This document shows, piece by piece, positions 8,508-16,709 of a stretch of DNA of 34,793 nt (the stretch's first letter is position 1; the number at the start of each line of letters is the position of its first letter). A program made the translations under genes and the position numbers. A model generated the notes under the pieces. That model was not told the origin of the DNA. It did no database searches and saw only the letters and a program-made list of their open reading frames with translations. The stretch comes from an uncultured Ignavibacteria bacterium (GTDB lineage: Bacteria; Bacteroidota; Ignavibacteria; SZUA-365), in NCBI GenBank assembly GCA_913061095.1, contig CAJXVM010000034.1, positions 1 to 34,793 on the forward strand, read 5' to 3'.

Positions 8508-10454
8508 ATGAGGACCTTGACAGTACTGATTGCATGCCTGCTGCTGTCGACCGCGCTGCAGGCGCAGTCTGTCAGCTACCAGGACCGGCTCTACTACACG
8601 TGCAAGGTCTGGGGGCTGCTCAAATATCATCATTCGGAGGTGTCGCAGTGCAGGGTGGACTGGGACGAGGTGCTGCGAAACACCCTTCCCGATATCAAGG
8701 CCGCGGAGAGCCGTGACGATTTCAACGATGTGCTTCTCGCCATGTATCACCTGGCCGGACCGATGGAACTGCCCACGTCCGAGATGCCGCAGGTGCCCGA
8801 GGAGTTCATTCTCAACCGCGATGTCGACTGGCTGCAGGATACCGCGCTGCGCGATGACCTGCGGGATTCACTGCAGGTTGTGCTCGATCATTTTCGTCCG
8901 CACGCCATCTGCCATGTCAAGGAAAACCGCATGGGCTCCTGGCTCTCCTTTCCCACGGATAATCCGCATCTCAACGTGACGGTGTCGGAAGACTTCCCCG
9001 ATGAACCCGACAGGCTGCTGTGCATGTTCACGTACTGGAACATTCTCGCCTGGTTCAATCCCAATGCCGGCATCCTCGATGTGCCGTGGGACAGCACGCT
9101 GCACCGCACCATTCTCGAGGTCGCCGAGGCCGACGACGCCGAAGCGTTTTACGACAGCTATCGCCACATGGCATCGGGACTGGACGATGCGCATGTCAAC
9201 GGACGCATATCGTGGAGCGGCCACGCCTATGAGGTATACGGATTGAAAATCATTCTCGGATGGACGAGCGAGGGATACACGGTACTGAAATCCGACGTGC
9301 CGGAAATTTCCGTGGGGGATGTTCTGCGTTCGGTGGACGGCACATCCGTCGCGCAGCTCGAGGAGCAGCTCCGTCCGCTCATGTCGTCGGGGAATGAAAG
9401 CGTGTTCCGGCGGGATTTCTGCACGCGCATGCTGATGGGCGGGTATTACATGCCGATCGAAGCTGTGCTCGAGAATCCCGATCGCGGGGAGTATACGTAT
9501 ACCGGAACGAGAAACTACGCGATGACTTCCTCGTGGCATTCCGATTACTATCCCTGCGACTCCCTCGCCGATGTGCACTGGACCGTGCTCGACGGCGGCA
9601 TCGGGTACGTGCACATGGGGAATCTCGTCACGGACGATGTCCCTGCCATGTACCGCGACCTGCGCGATCTGCCGGCCATCATCTTCGACGTGCGCAACTA
9701 CCCGCGGGGGACGGCCGACGAAATCGCCGACGCGATGCTGCCGTATGAACTTGACTTTGTTCGCTTCCTGCTCCCGAACGTGACATACCCCGGGACCTAT
9801 ATCGAACTGGCCCTGAGTGCGGGGAACGACGGCAATCCCAACGCCTACAACGGGAAGGTCATCATCCTCTGCAATGAGAATACGCAGAGCCATGCGGAGT
9901 ATTCGTGCATGTATCTGAGGGCTATGCCGGGCTCGGTGATCGTGGGAAGCCAGACGGCGGGTGCGGACGGCAACATCTCGTACTGGAACCTGACGCAAGA
10001 TATTTCAGCGGGATATACGTCCCTGGGCGTCTACTGGCCCGACGGCGGGAACACGCAGCGCATCGGGATCGTCCCGGATTCTGTTGTGATTCCCTCGCAG
10101 CGGGATATCATAGCCGGACGCGATGCGGTGCTGGAGAAAGCGCTCGCCATCGCTGGCGTCACTGTCGCGGCCGAAGCACCGCCGCTTGCCCGGGATATGA
10201 CGCTCGAGCAGAATTTTCCGAATCCCTTCAATCCAGCGACGTCGATTCGTTTTTCCATCCCGCATGCCGGACACGTGCGGCTCGTGGTCACCGATCTGCT
10301 CGGGCGTCATGTGGAAACACTGCTTGACGAGCGCAGACAGGCCGGCGCGCACATGGTGACGTGGGATGCGGGCACCCTGCCGTCCGGCAGCTATCGCTAT
10401 GCGCTGGAGGCGGACGGGCAGACACTGAGCAGGATTATGCTGTTTACGAAATAG
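8508..10454 (+). CDS. S41-family peptidase-like protein with T9SS tail
   Basis: This 648-residue secreted protein starts at an ATG five bases after AGGAGG. Upstream in-frame codons overlap the previous gene and are rejected. Signal peptide MRTLTVLIACLLLSTALQAQ. A helical N-terminal part (KVWGLLKYHH) resembles that of C-terminal processing (Tsp/CtpA, tricorn-like) peptidases. A PDZ-like region follows (about 245-300, ISVGDVLRSVDG), then the S41 core GGIGYVHMGNL, AIIFDVRNYPRG and NENTQSHAEY, in which S461 sits at the usual nucleophile position, followed by GSQTAGADG. The last 85 residues (LEQNFPNPFNPATSIRFSIP and after) are a clear T9SS sorting domain. It probably cuts peptides or proteins outside the cell. 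A terminator lies 57 bp after the stop. Confidence 0.9.
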   Translation: MRTLTVLIACLLLSTALQAQSVSYQDRLYYTCKVWGLLKYHHSEVSQCRVDWDEVLRNTLPDIKAAESRDDFNDVLLAMYHLAGPMELPTSEMPQVPEEFILNRDVDWLQDTALRDDLRDSLQVVLDHFRPHAICHVKENRMGSWLSFPTDNPHLNVTVSEDFPDEPDRLLCMFTYWNILAWFNPNAGILDVPWDSTLHRTILEVAEADDAEAFYDSYRHMASGLDDAHVNGRISWSGHAYEVYGLKIILGWTSEGYTVLKSDVPEISVGDVLRSVDGTSVAQLEEQLRPLMSSGNESVFRRDFCTRMLMGGYYMPIEAVLENPDRGEYTYTGTRNYAMTSSWHSDYYPCDSLADVHWTVLDGGIGYVHMGNLVTDDVPAMYRDLRDLPAIIFDVRNYPRGTADEIADAMLPYELDFVRFLLPNVTYPGTYIELALSAGNDGNPNAYNGKVIILCNENTQSHAEYSCMYLRAMPGSVIVGSQTAGADGNISYWNLTQDISAGYTSLGVYWPDGGNTQRIGIVPDSVVIPSQRDIIAGRDAVLEKALAIAGVTVAAEAPPLARDMTLEQNFPNPFNPATSIRFSIPHAGHVRLVVTDLLGRHVETLLDERRQAGAHMVTWDAGTLPSGSYRYALEADGQTLSRIMLFTK

Positions 10455-10510
10455 GTGTTGACGGTCCTGCGGTGTGACGGGGCCGACTTCAGGGGTCAAT
10501 CACGCACAGT

Positions 10511-10544
10511 CGCCCCGTCGGCAACGGCGGGGCGTTGTTTTGTT
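10511..10544 (+). terminator. Rho-independent terminator after the S41-like gene
   Basis: Stem CGCCCCG (10511-10517) pairs with CGGGGCG (10528-10534), followed by TTGTTTTGTT. It serves the + strand transcript ending at 10454. The minus-strand gene ends at the same place but has no T-run in its direction. Confidence 0.75.
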
Positions 10545-10762
10545 CAGGGATTCTCGAACGGATCGGGCATCTTCATGCGCATGACGGGGAAGCGCGTGCG
10601 GCCGGTGGTGAGCATGCGCTCGACGTAGGGCTTGCAGAGTCCGCACTTGAGACCGAACTCGACGCAGGACTGCAGTGCGGCAACGTCGCGAACGTCCTCG
10701 CGCGCGGCGATCTTTTTCAGCTCGCAGAAGGGTTTTGAATAGCAGATGCAGCGGTCAACCAT
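10544..10762 (-). CDS. BFD-like [2Fe-2S]-binding protein
   Basis: A 72-residue protein with cysteines C5 and C7 (RCICYSKPF) and C40/C43 (KCGLCKPYV). The pattern CxC-x32-CxxC matches the BFD-like [2Fe-2S] domain of bacterioferritin-associated ferredoxin and related redox proteins. I chose the ATG at 10762; the open frame continues upstream to 10867, but that part is basic and cysteine-rich without the fold. Two further cysteines (C13, C33) are not part of the usual four. It stands alone on the minus strand, next to a cytochrome pair on the other strand, which may only be coincidence. Role: electron transfer or iron handling, not provable here. The 260 bp between it and the cytochromes hold no other gene. 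Confidence 0.72.
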   Translation of the reverse strand: MVDRCICYSKPFCELKKIAAREDVRDVAALQSCVEFGLKCGLCKPYVERMLTTGRTRFPVMRMKMPDPFENP

Positions 10763-11025
10763 GATGTTTCGTTCGATCCGTCCGCGGCGATGCCTGCAGA
10801 CAGTGCTGGTTTCGGATTTCAGTTCGAAGCTTCGACTACAACAGCAGGAGCGGGAGAAAAAGTTCATATTGATTTTATTTTTGCAGGCCGACGGATGCGG
10901 AACAGATGCGCGGACCCGAAATGCCGCGGTGGATGGAAAAAGTTCAGCGCGATTCTCTGATTTGTGACGGGAATTTATTAAGATAAAGCAGTCATGATTT
11001 CCTTTTCCCGTGGCCGGGAGCCAGG

Positions 11026-12624
11026 ATGTATCGCGCCGTTCTCCTTTTCCTCATGTTGTTTCTCCTCTGCACCGCACCCGATGCAGCGCAGGAGCTGACC
11101 GATGAAACCTCCCGCTGGTTCAGCGGATCGGGGAATTGCGCGTTCTGTCACGCGGCGGGACGCAGTGCACTGCGCGATGCCGCAGGCCAGGATGTCTCAC
11201 CGGTGCACGGCTGGCGCGCGTCCGCGATGGCGCATGCGGCCGTGGATCCGTTCTGGCAGGCGGCGGTGCGGCGCGAAGCGGCCTCCCATGAGGATCCCGC
11301 CGCGGTGGAGGACAAATGCGGCACCTGTCACGCGCCCGCGCAGCGCACCGAGGCCGCGCAGGACGGCAGGCGCTTCCGCCTCGGCGATCTCGACGCGCTC
11401 GGCGCCGAAGGCGTGACCTGCACGGTCTGCCATCAGATCCGGGATGAGGGACTCGGCACAGAGGCATCCTACTCGGGACACTATGTCATCGACGGCGAGG
11501 CGGACGAGATTTTCGGTCCCTACGAGAATCCCGTGCAGATGCCGATGTGGCGCCACGTGGAATATCGTCCCGTGTACGGGCCACATGTGGAGGAGTCCGC
11601 CCTCTGCGGCACCTGCCACGCACTGTTCATTGCACAGCCGGATGCCGACTCCCGGCAGACGCGCATGGTCGCCGAGCAGACGACGTATCTCGAATGGCGC
11701 GCGAGCGACTGGGCACGCGGCGGGGTGAGCTGCCAGGACTGTCACATGCCGGTGGTGGAACACGAAACCGCAATCGCGCGTCGTCCCCCGTGGCTCGACG
11801 CGCGCGAACGTGTCTGGAAGCACGAGTTCGCCGGGGCGAACAGGCATCTGCTTGCACTGAAGGATATCACGCAGCACGCATCCGCGGCGCATCGCGAAGG
11901 ACGACTGGAGCGCGTCGACGCGCTGCTGCGCTCCGCTCTTGAATTCGAAAGCGACCTCGCGCTGCGCAATGATTCGCTCGTCGGACGCATCGTGGTGCAC
12001 AACCGCAGCGGACACCGGCTGCCGACCGGCATCCCGTACCGCCGCATGTGGCTGCGCCTGCGCCTGTCCGACGGCGAGGGACGCCTGCTGTTCGCCGGCG
12101 GTGAACATCCGCCGCCGTGGCCGCCGCTGCGTGCTGATCAGCCGCCCGCAGACGCCGCATCCCGCGAAGCGGATATCCGAAATATGGATGCCGTCAATGC
12201 TGCCGTCCCTGGCGGGGCTGCACATAGCGTTCCATCCCGCGAAGCGGTATCGCGCACTGTCGTGCGCACGCCGGACGACCTCCCCGTGTACGAGGCGGTG
12301 ATGATGGACAGGGCTGCCTGCGCCACCGACCGCCTGCTCGCGCAGCACGGCTTCCTCTCCGACACGCGCATCCTGCCGAAGGGGTACGCGGAACGCGCAT
12401 ACGACACGCGCGCCGCGGGAACGGACACCATCCGCATCGCCATCCCGCTCGGCATGCGCTGCGCGTCCCTCCGCGTGGAGGCATCCATGCTCTACCAGCC
12501 CTTCGCCGACGAAGTCATCGATACATTCATCGCATCATCGCAAAGCGCCGCGCTGACATCCCACGACAGCACGCCGGCGGTGATGCGCACACATACGATT
12601 ATTCTCGCACCTGAAGATTTGTAA
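11026..12624 (+). CDS. Secreted five-heme c-type cytochrome
   Basis: A 532-residue protein with signal peptide (MYRAVLLFLMLFLLCTAPDA) and five CxxCH heme sites: CAFCH (38), CGTCH (98), CTVCH (132), CGTCH (194) and CQDCH (236). All hemes are in the first half; the second half (about 300-532) is beta-rich and heme-free. Conserved blocks such as SGSGNCxxCH, DPFWQA, GPYENPV, TYLEWR and CHMP are shared with the next gene, showing a tandem duplication. Hemes attach in the periplasm; an electron-transfer or heme-enzyme role is expected, but no substrate can be named. The ATG follows GGGAG. It is nine bases from the next gene, so the two form an operon. Unlike its neighbour, it has no T9SS-like tail. 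Confidence 0.88.
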   Translation: MYRAVLLFLMLFLLCTAPDAAQELTDETSRWFSGSGNCAFCHAAGRSALRDAAGQDVSPVHGWRASAMAHAAVDPFWQAAVRREAASHEDPAAVEDKCGTCHAPAQRTEAAQDGRRFRLGDLDALGAEGVTCTVCHQIRDEGLGTEASYSGHYVIDGEADEIFGPYENPVQMPMWRHVEYRPVYGPHVEESALCGTCHALFIAQPDADSRQTRMVAEQTTYLEWRASDWARGGVSCQDCHMPVVEHETAIARRPPWLDARERVWKHEFAGANRHLLALKDITQHASAAHREGRLERVDALLRSALEFESDLALRNDSLVGRIVVHNRSGHRLPTGIPYRRMWLRLRLSDGEGRLLFAGGEHPPPWPPLRADQPPADAASREADIRNMDAVNAAVPGGAAHSVPSREAVSRTVVRTPDDLPVYEAVMMDRAACATDRLLAQHGFLSDTRILPKGYAERAYDTRAAGTDTIRIAIPLGMRCASLRVEASMLYQPFADEVIDTFIASSQSAALTSHDSTPAVMRTHTIILAPEDL

Positions 12625-12633
12625 GGAGGTCCC

Positions 12634-14541
12634 ATGAAGGCCTGTCAGTTTGTATTCACTCTCGCCCTGCTGCTCGCGCTCGGCACGGCATCCGCATACG
12701 CACAGCGCGAACTCTCGAACGGCACGAGCGACATGTTCAGCGGCTCGGGCAACTGCACGATGTGCCACGGCGCCGGCTCCAGCGCCAACGTGACGAGTAC
12801 CGGAGAGGACGTCTCCCCGCCGACCACCTGGCGATCCGCGATGATGGCCAACGCCGCGCGGGATCCGTTCTGGCAGGCCGTCGTCCGCAGCGAATCCGCC
12901 GACCTGCCGGCGATCAGCGGCGTCGTGGAGGACAAATGCACGAACTGCCACGTGCCGATGGGACACGAGGAGGCGCAGGCCGTGGGCGACATGGAATACA
13001 TTCTCGACGAGGCGAAGGCCGACGGTCTGGCGATGGACGGCGTGAGCTGCACGCTCTGCCACCAGGTGGAGCCCGACAACTTCGGCACGGTCGCGAGCTT
13101 CTCGGGCGGATATGAAATCGCCGAAACGCGCCTGACCTATGGTCCGTACGAGAACCCCGTCATCCAGCCGATGCTCAACATCACCGGCTACGAGCCCGTC
13201 TTCGCAGCGCATATGGAGAAATCCGAACTCTGCGCGACCTGCCACACGCTGTTCACCCCGTATGTGGACGCGACGGGACAGATCGCCGGCGAGTTCCCCG
13301 AGCAGACGCCGTACCTCGAGTGGCGCGAGAGCGTGTATCCCGGGCAGGAGCGGCACTGTCAGAGCTGCCACATGCCCGCGCTCGAGGAGGGCATCAAGAT
13401 CTCGACCCTCCCGATGAATGCGCCGCCTCGGTCGCCATATTTTCAGCACCACTTCGTGGGCGGCAACAGCTACATGCTCGGCGTGCTCAAGGCGCATGGC
13501 GACGACCTTGGCGTCACTGCGTTCGATGAGCATTTCGACAGCAGCATCGTGCGGACGCAGGCGCAGCTGACCGAGAGCACCGTGCGTCTCTCCGGCACGG
13601 CCCGTCTCGACGGGGCGAACCTCCTTGTGGATGTCACCGTCGAGAATCTCGCCGGACACAAGTTCCCGTCGGGATTCCCGAGCCGGCGCGCCTGGCTGCA
13701 TGTGACGGTGAAGGATGCGCAGCAGCAGACCGTGTTCGAATCGGGGGGATGGAACGCCGACGGGGAACTGCTGGCCGGAGAGGGATTCCATGCGCATGCC
13801 GACCGGATCACTGATACATCCCCGCAGGTGTATGAGTCGGTGATGGAGGATACCGACGGCGCGGTGACGGCGCGGCTGCTGCGCGCGGCGGCGTATCGCA
13901 AGGATAACCGGCTGCTGCCGGCGGGATATACGTCCGCGGCGATGGCGAACGATACCATCGGCGTGAAAGGCGCGGCGCTGGGCGATGCGGATTTCAACGA
14001 CATCGACGGCAGCGGAAACACGGGGGGCGACGTCGTGCATTATGCCGTGCCGGTGAACGCCGGCGATGGTCCCTTCACTGCGACGGTGGAGATGTGCTAT
14101 CAGTCCATCAAGCCCATCTTCATCGAGAACCTCGAGCGGCATGATATCGCCGAGGTCAACCGCATGCTCGACTATCACGCGAGCAGCAGCGGCAAGGTGG
14201 TCGTGATCAGTCAGCTCGCGCTGAACTCGGACGTCAACAGCGTGGACGCGCTGCCGGATGCCGGGTCCATCGCGGCGCTGGAATCCTGGCCGTCGCCGCT
14301 TTCGATTGCCCGCGGCGCGGATGCGCGTCTCGGGTGGACGCTCCTGCGTCCGGCCCGCGCCGTGACCGTGGAGTTGTATACGCTGCTCGGACAGCGCGTC
14401 GCCGCCTGGCAGCTGGGTATGCAGGAGGCGGGGCACCACGGACTGCGCATCCCGCTGCATCGGCTGCGGGCGGGAATGCATCTGGTGGTTCTGCGTGTTG
14501 ACAGAGAACGGAAGGCCGTGCCGCTGACGGTGCTTCCGTAA
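12634..14541 (+). CDS. Secreted five-heme c-type cytochrome with T9SS-like tail
   Basis: This 635-residue paralogue of the upstream cytochrome has a strong AAGGAGG site six bases or so before the ATG. Signal peptide MKACQFVFTLALLLALGTAS. Heme sites are CTMCH (41), CTNCH (102), CTLCH (139), CATCH (200) and CQSCH (242), at nearly the same spacing as in its neighbour. The beta-rich second half is followed by an extra domain of about 85 residues (ESWPSPLSIARGADARL ... VELYTLLGQRVAAWQLG ... RAGMHLVVLRV), which matches the pattern of type A T9SS sorting domains, although the usual PNPF is changed to PSPL. If functional, this would place a multiheme protein on the cell surface. The tail assignment is inference; the cytochrome assignment is firm. 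Confidence 0.88.
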   Translation: MKACQFVFTLALLLALGTASAYAQRELSNGTSDMFSGSGNCTMCHGAGSSANVTSTGEDVSPPTTWRSAMMANAARDPFWQAVVRSESADLPAISGVVEDKCTNCHVPMGHEEAQAVGDMEYILDEAKADGLAMDGVSCTLCHQVEPDNFGTVASFSGGYEIAETRLTYGPYENPVIQPMLNITGYEPVFAAHMEKSELCATCHTLFTPYVDATGQIAGEFPEQTPYLEWRESVYPGQERHCQSCHMPALEEGIKISTLPMNAPPRSPYFQHHFVGGNSYMLGVLKAHGDDLGVTAFDEHFDSSIVRTQAQLTESTVRLSGTARLDGANLLVDVTVENLAGHKFPSGFPSRRAWLHVTVKDAQQQTVFESGGWNADGELLAGEGFHAHADRITDTSPQVYESVMEDTDGAVTARLLRAAAYRKDNRLLPAGYTSAAMANDTIGVKGAALGDADFNDIDGSGNTGGDVVHYAVPVNAGDGPFTATVEMCYQSIKPIFIENLERHDIAEVNRMLDYHASSSGKVVVISQLALNSDVNSVDALPDAGSIAALESWPSPLSIARGADARLGWTLLRPARAVTVELYTLLGQRVAAWQLGMQEAGHHGLRIPLHRLRAGMHLVVLRVDRERKAVPLTVLP

Positions 14542-14558
14542 CCGGAACATGCGCCCGC

Positions 14559-14580
14559 CGGGACCGGCATCCCGGTCCCG
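14559..14580. other. Perfect 9-bp stem hairpin after the cytochrome operon
   Basis: CGGGACCGG, loop CATC, CCGGTCCCG, starting 18 bp after the cytochrome stop. No T-run follows, so it is either a weak (perhaps Rho-aided) terminator or another interspersed palindrome. No GTAG head is seen. Confidence 0.5.
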
Positions 14581-14717
14581 CCTGTCAGGCGCGCGGAGTG
14601 TGCTGCGGAGCCGGGCGGAACGCCACATGCCGCCCGCCGCTTCCGTAGCGACACGAAAACGCCTTGCCCGGCTCGTGCGCAGGTTCTATTTTGCGAAAAA
14701 ACACAAGGACGCCGACG

Positions 14718-15446
14718 ATGCGCTTGACGCGACTGGCCGCAACGGCCCTGTTCATATTTTCATTCCTGTTCACCGCGCTTCCCCTGCAGGCGCAGGAGGG
14801 CGGCCGCATCGTGTTCACCGATCCGAAGAGTGACGACGAAGTGGTCAGCGAGGAGGATCTCTCGCCGCGCCGTCACACCTGGGGCGGTGACATCATGATC
14901 GGGACCGACGGATTCGGTGTCGGATTTTTCTACCACTACCTGTTCAACGACGTCGTCACCGGGTTCGCAAACCTGAGTCTTTCCGAGGCGAAGGATGACC
15001 GGCAGCGCGACTACTACAATCCCTGGCTGGGACAGTACTCGCCCAACAAGACGCATTACGTCTTTCGCGTTCCGCTGTTTCTCGGACTGCAGTACCGGCT
15101 GTTCAAGGAGCAGATCGTGGACAACTTCCGGCCCTTCGTCAATGCCGGTGCGGGTCCCGTCATGCTCTACGTTTCCCCCGCCGAAGAGGGCGGTGATTTT
15201 CTCGGCAGTCTTGGCGGCGGCACGACGCATTACACATACGGCGGTTTTCTCGGTGCGGGCGCGCAGTTCGGCTGGGACCGTTCGAGCGTGATCGGTGTGA
15301 ACGTGCGGTACTTCATCATTCCCGTGCCCGACGGTATTTCCAGCGTCGTCGTGCCCGATGCCGACGCGCCCAACAACGAGCGTCCCGTGCCCCTCGACAA
15401 CGCCAATGGATTCTACATCACGCTGAATTTCGGCACGGCATTTTGA
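14718..15446 (+). CDS. Outer-membrane beta-barrel protein
   Basis: A 242-residue protein with signal peptide (MRLTRLAATALFIFSFLFTA, cleavage near LQAQ). Alternating hydrophobic strands follow (GFGVGFFYHYLF, HYVFRVPLFLGLQYRLF, TYGGFLGAGAQFGW, VIGVNVRYFIIPV), and the last residues, FYITLNFGTAF, end in phenylalanine as outer-membrane barrels do. The start follows AAGGA (14705). Its size suits an 8- to 10-stranded OmpA/OmpW-like barrel. No plug or peptidoglycan domain is present. It follows the cytochromes by 176 bp and may be independent; a role in electron conduits is possible but unsupported. A TATTTTG element at 14689 could be its promoter. Confidence 0.75.
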   Translation: MRLTRLAATALFIFSFLFTALPLQAQEGGRIVFTDPKSDDEVVSEEDLSPRRHTWGGDIMIGTDGFGVGFFYHYLFNDVVTGFANLSLSEAKDDRQRDYYNPWLGQYSPNKTHYVFRVPLFLGLQYRLFKEQIVDNFRPFVNAGAGPVMLYVSPAEEGGDFLGSLGGGTTHYTYGGFLGAGAQFGWDRSSVIGVNVRYFIIPVPDGISSVVVPDADAPNNERPVPLDNANGFYITLNFGTAF

Positions 15447-15719
15447 ACAGTTTCAGACCCGTTCCCCTCGAAATTAGGTAAGCGTGGCTGACTGTTTAAT
15501 CCCACTCCCTCTTTTCCGGTATTGAATTCCCCGAAACAGCAGGGGATGCACCCGAAGATCAGCTGATATCTCTCTGTAACGGTGAAAGTAGCGGGAAGGA
15601 ACGGGGAAAAATATCCTTCCGGGTGATTCGGACAGCAATATGTTTCGCAAGAATTTTTTTTTTCTCACTGGAAGCGATTGCGAGTGATTGAAATTAAATG
15701 ACTTAGACAATTCGTTGGA

Positions 15720-15985
15720 GAAAGGCACTGTTAGGGTTTTGTATTTGTCCTGTGAAGATCGTATGTTTAGCCATGAGAAATTTGAAACCTCCTCTCTCTT
15801 TATCTTACCCCACCTGCGTTGACACAGGGGGCTCAGATTTTACTCGCATGTCCGTTTCGACGGGCACTTGCCTCGCGAAATCCTTCTATACCGCACCCCC
15901 CGTGGTATAGCTATATTTCCGACTTATCTCCTGAGGAATTTGAACCTCAAGCCGCCGCAAGTTGACCCCCCTTGCGGCGGTCCGC
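15720..15985. ncRNA. Hairpin-rich low-GC non-coding region, candidate structured RNA
   Basis: The 730-bp gap between two converging genes (15447-16176) has no convincing gene, and its first 550 bp are much richer in A/T than the surroundings. Within 15720-15985 I see consecutive stems: CCTGCG/CACAGG around 15817-15832; TGTCCGT-TTCG-ACGGGCA (15849-15866, a stable UUCG-type loop); CTATACCGC/GTGGTATAG (15886-15910, one G-T pair); CTGAGG/CCTCAAG (15931-15951); and CCGCCGCAAG/CTTGCGGCGG (15952-15980). The third and last both have CCCCC-rich loops. On the minus strand an AGGAGG and a 21-codon frame (from 15772) follow the hairpins. It does not match RNase P, SRP, tmRNA or 6S signatures that I can recall. 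Strand and function are unknown. Confidence 0.35.
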
Positions 15986-16046
15986 GTTTATAGGGTTTCG
16001 TCAACACTACAGTGATGCATACGGCGGAAATTCCGGGCAGGAAGCA

Positions 16047-16112
16047 CAGTTCTGGCGGGCGGATAATGCAGTCCTGGCGGGCGGATAATGCAGTTCTGGC
16101 GGGCGGAAACAG
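16047..16112. repeat. 22-bp tandem repeat, three copies
   Basis: Three copies at 16047, 16069 and 16091 share the core CTGGCGGGCGGATAATG; the last copy ends in AAACAG instead. They lie in the gap before the OsmC-like gene end. No gene is associated. Confidence 0.8.
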
Positions 16113-16176
16113 CAGCGGCGCGACAGGATGCCGCGCCGCGTGATTGCGTGTGTCAGTGGGAGGCTGAGGCGTCGAC

Positions 16177-16605
16177 TCAGCGGGATTCTTCGACGCGGTA
16201 GCTGTGGGTGATCTCGCAGGCCTTCTCCAGCATGGCCGTCACGCCGCAGTACTTTGTCTGCGACAGTTCGATGGCGCGCTCGACGTCCTTCTCGGCGATG
16301 TCTTTTCCGAAGAAGACATATTCGATGTGAATTTTCGTGAATACGATGGGGTGTTCCTCGGATTCGTCCGCTTCGATATGGATGTCGAAGCCGTCGAGGT
16401 TCACGCGCTTCTTGGTGAGGACGGATGCGACGTCGCTGCCGGTGCAGCCGGCGAGGGACATGAGCATCAGCTCCTTGGGACGCACGCCGGCGTCGCTGCC
16501 GCCGAATTTTTCGGGTCCGTCCATGACCACCCAGTGGTTCGAATCCGTGCGTCCGGCGAAGGTCACGCCGTTTTTCGCGATCTGTGTTGCGAATGCTTTT
16601 TTCAT
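16177..16605 (-). CDS. OsmC-like family protein
   Basis: A 142-residue protein of the OsmC/Ohr fold, whose members reduce organic or fatty-acid hydroperoxides through a pair of cysteines. Both cysteines are present: C54 in SLAGCTGSDV and C120 in KYCGVTAML. The sequence is nearer to the YhfA/OsmC-like branch than to Ohr itself, so peroxidase activity is likely but not certain. I chose the ATG at 16605 (MKKAFATQIAKNG), the usual N-terminus for this family; no ribosome site is visible, and the frame runs on upstream to 16746. The upstream region is taken up by a palindromic repeat array, so its promoter must lie within about 100 bp. It is transcribed alone. Confidence 0.85.
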   Translation of the reverse strand: MKKAFATQIAKNGVTFAGRTDSNHWVVMDGPEKFGGSDAGVRPKELMLMSLAGCTGSDVASVLTKKRVNLDGFDIHIEADESEEHPIVFTKIHIEYVFFGKDIAEKDVERAIELSQTKYCGVTAMLEKACEITHSYRVEESR

Positions 16606-16709
16606 GGGGATGTGAGTCCGTGTTGATTGAACAGATGTTTCGTCATTGATCATAAGATGCGGTGAGAGGGAGGGGAGATGCAAGTGGGGGGGAAGATGCG
16701 CTGCGCTCC

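Noticed and set aside
12535-14628. 697-codon minus-strand open frame
   Set aside because: Antisense to the second cytochrome, whose five CxxCH motifs, signal peptide and AAGGAGG site are clear.
15474-15728. 84-codon minus-strand frame with GTG start
   Set aside because: Low-complexity, no recognisable domain, no ribosome site, and in an AT-rich non-coding block.
15931-15951. tRNA T-arm on the minus strand (GAGGTTCAAATTCCTC)
   Set aside because: The loop is eight rather than seven bases, and no acceptor, D or anticodon arm can be built around it.
16047-16112. Replication-origin iterons
   Set aside because: Only three units, no DnaA-box cluster and no replication gene nearby.
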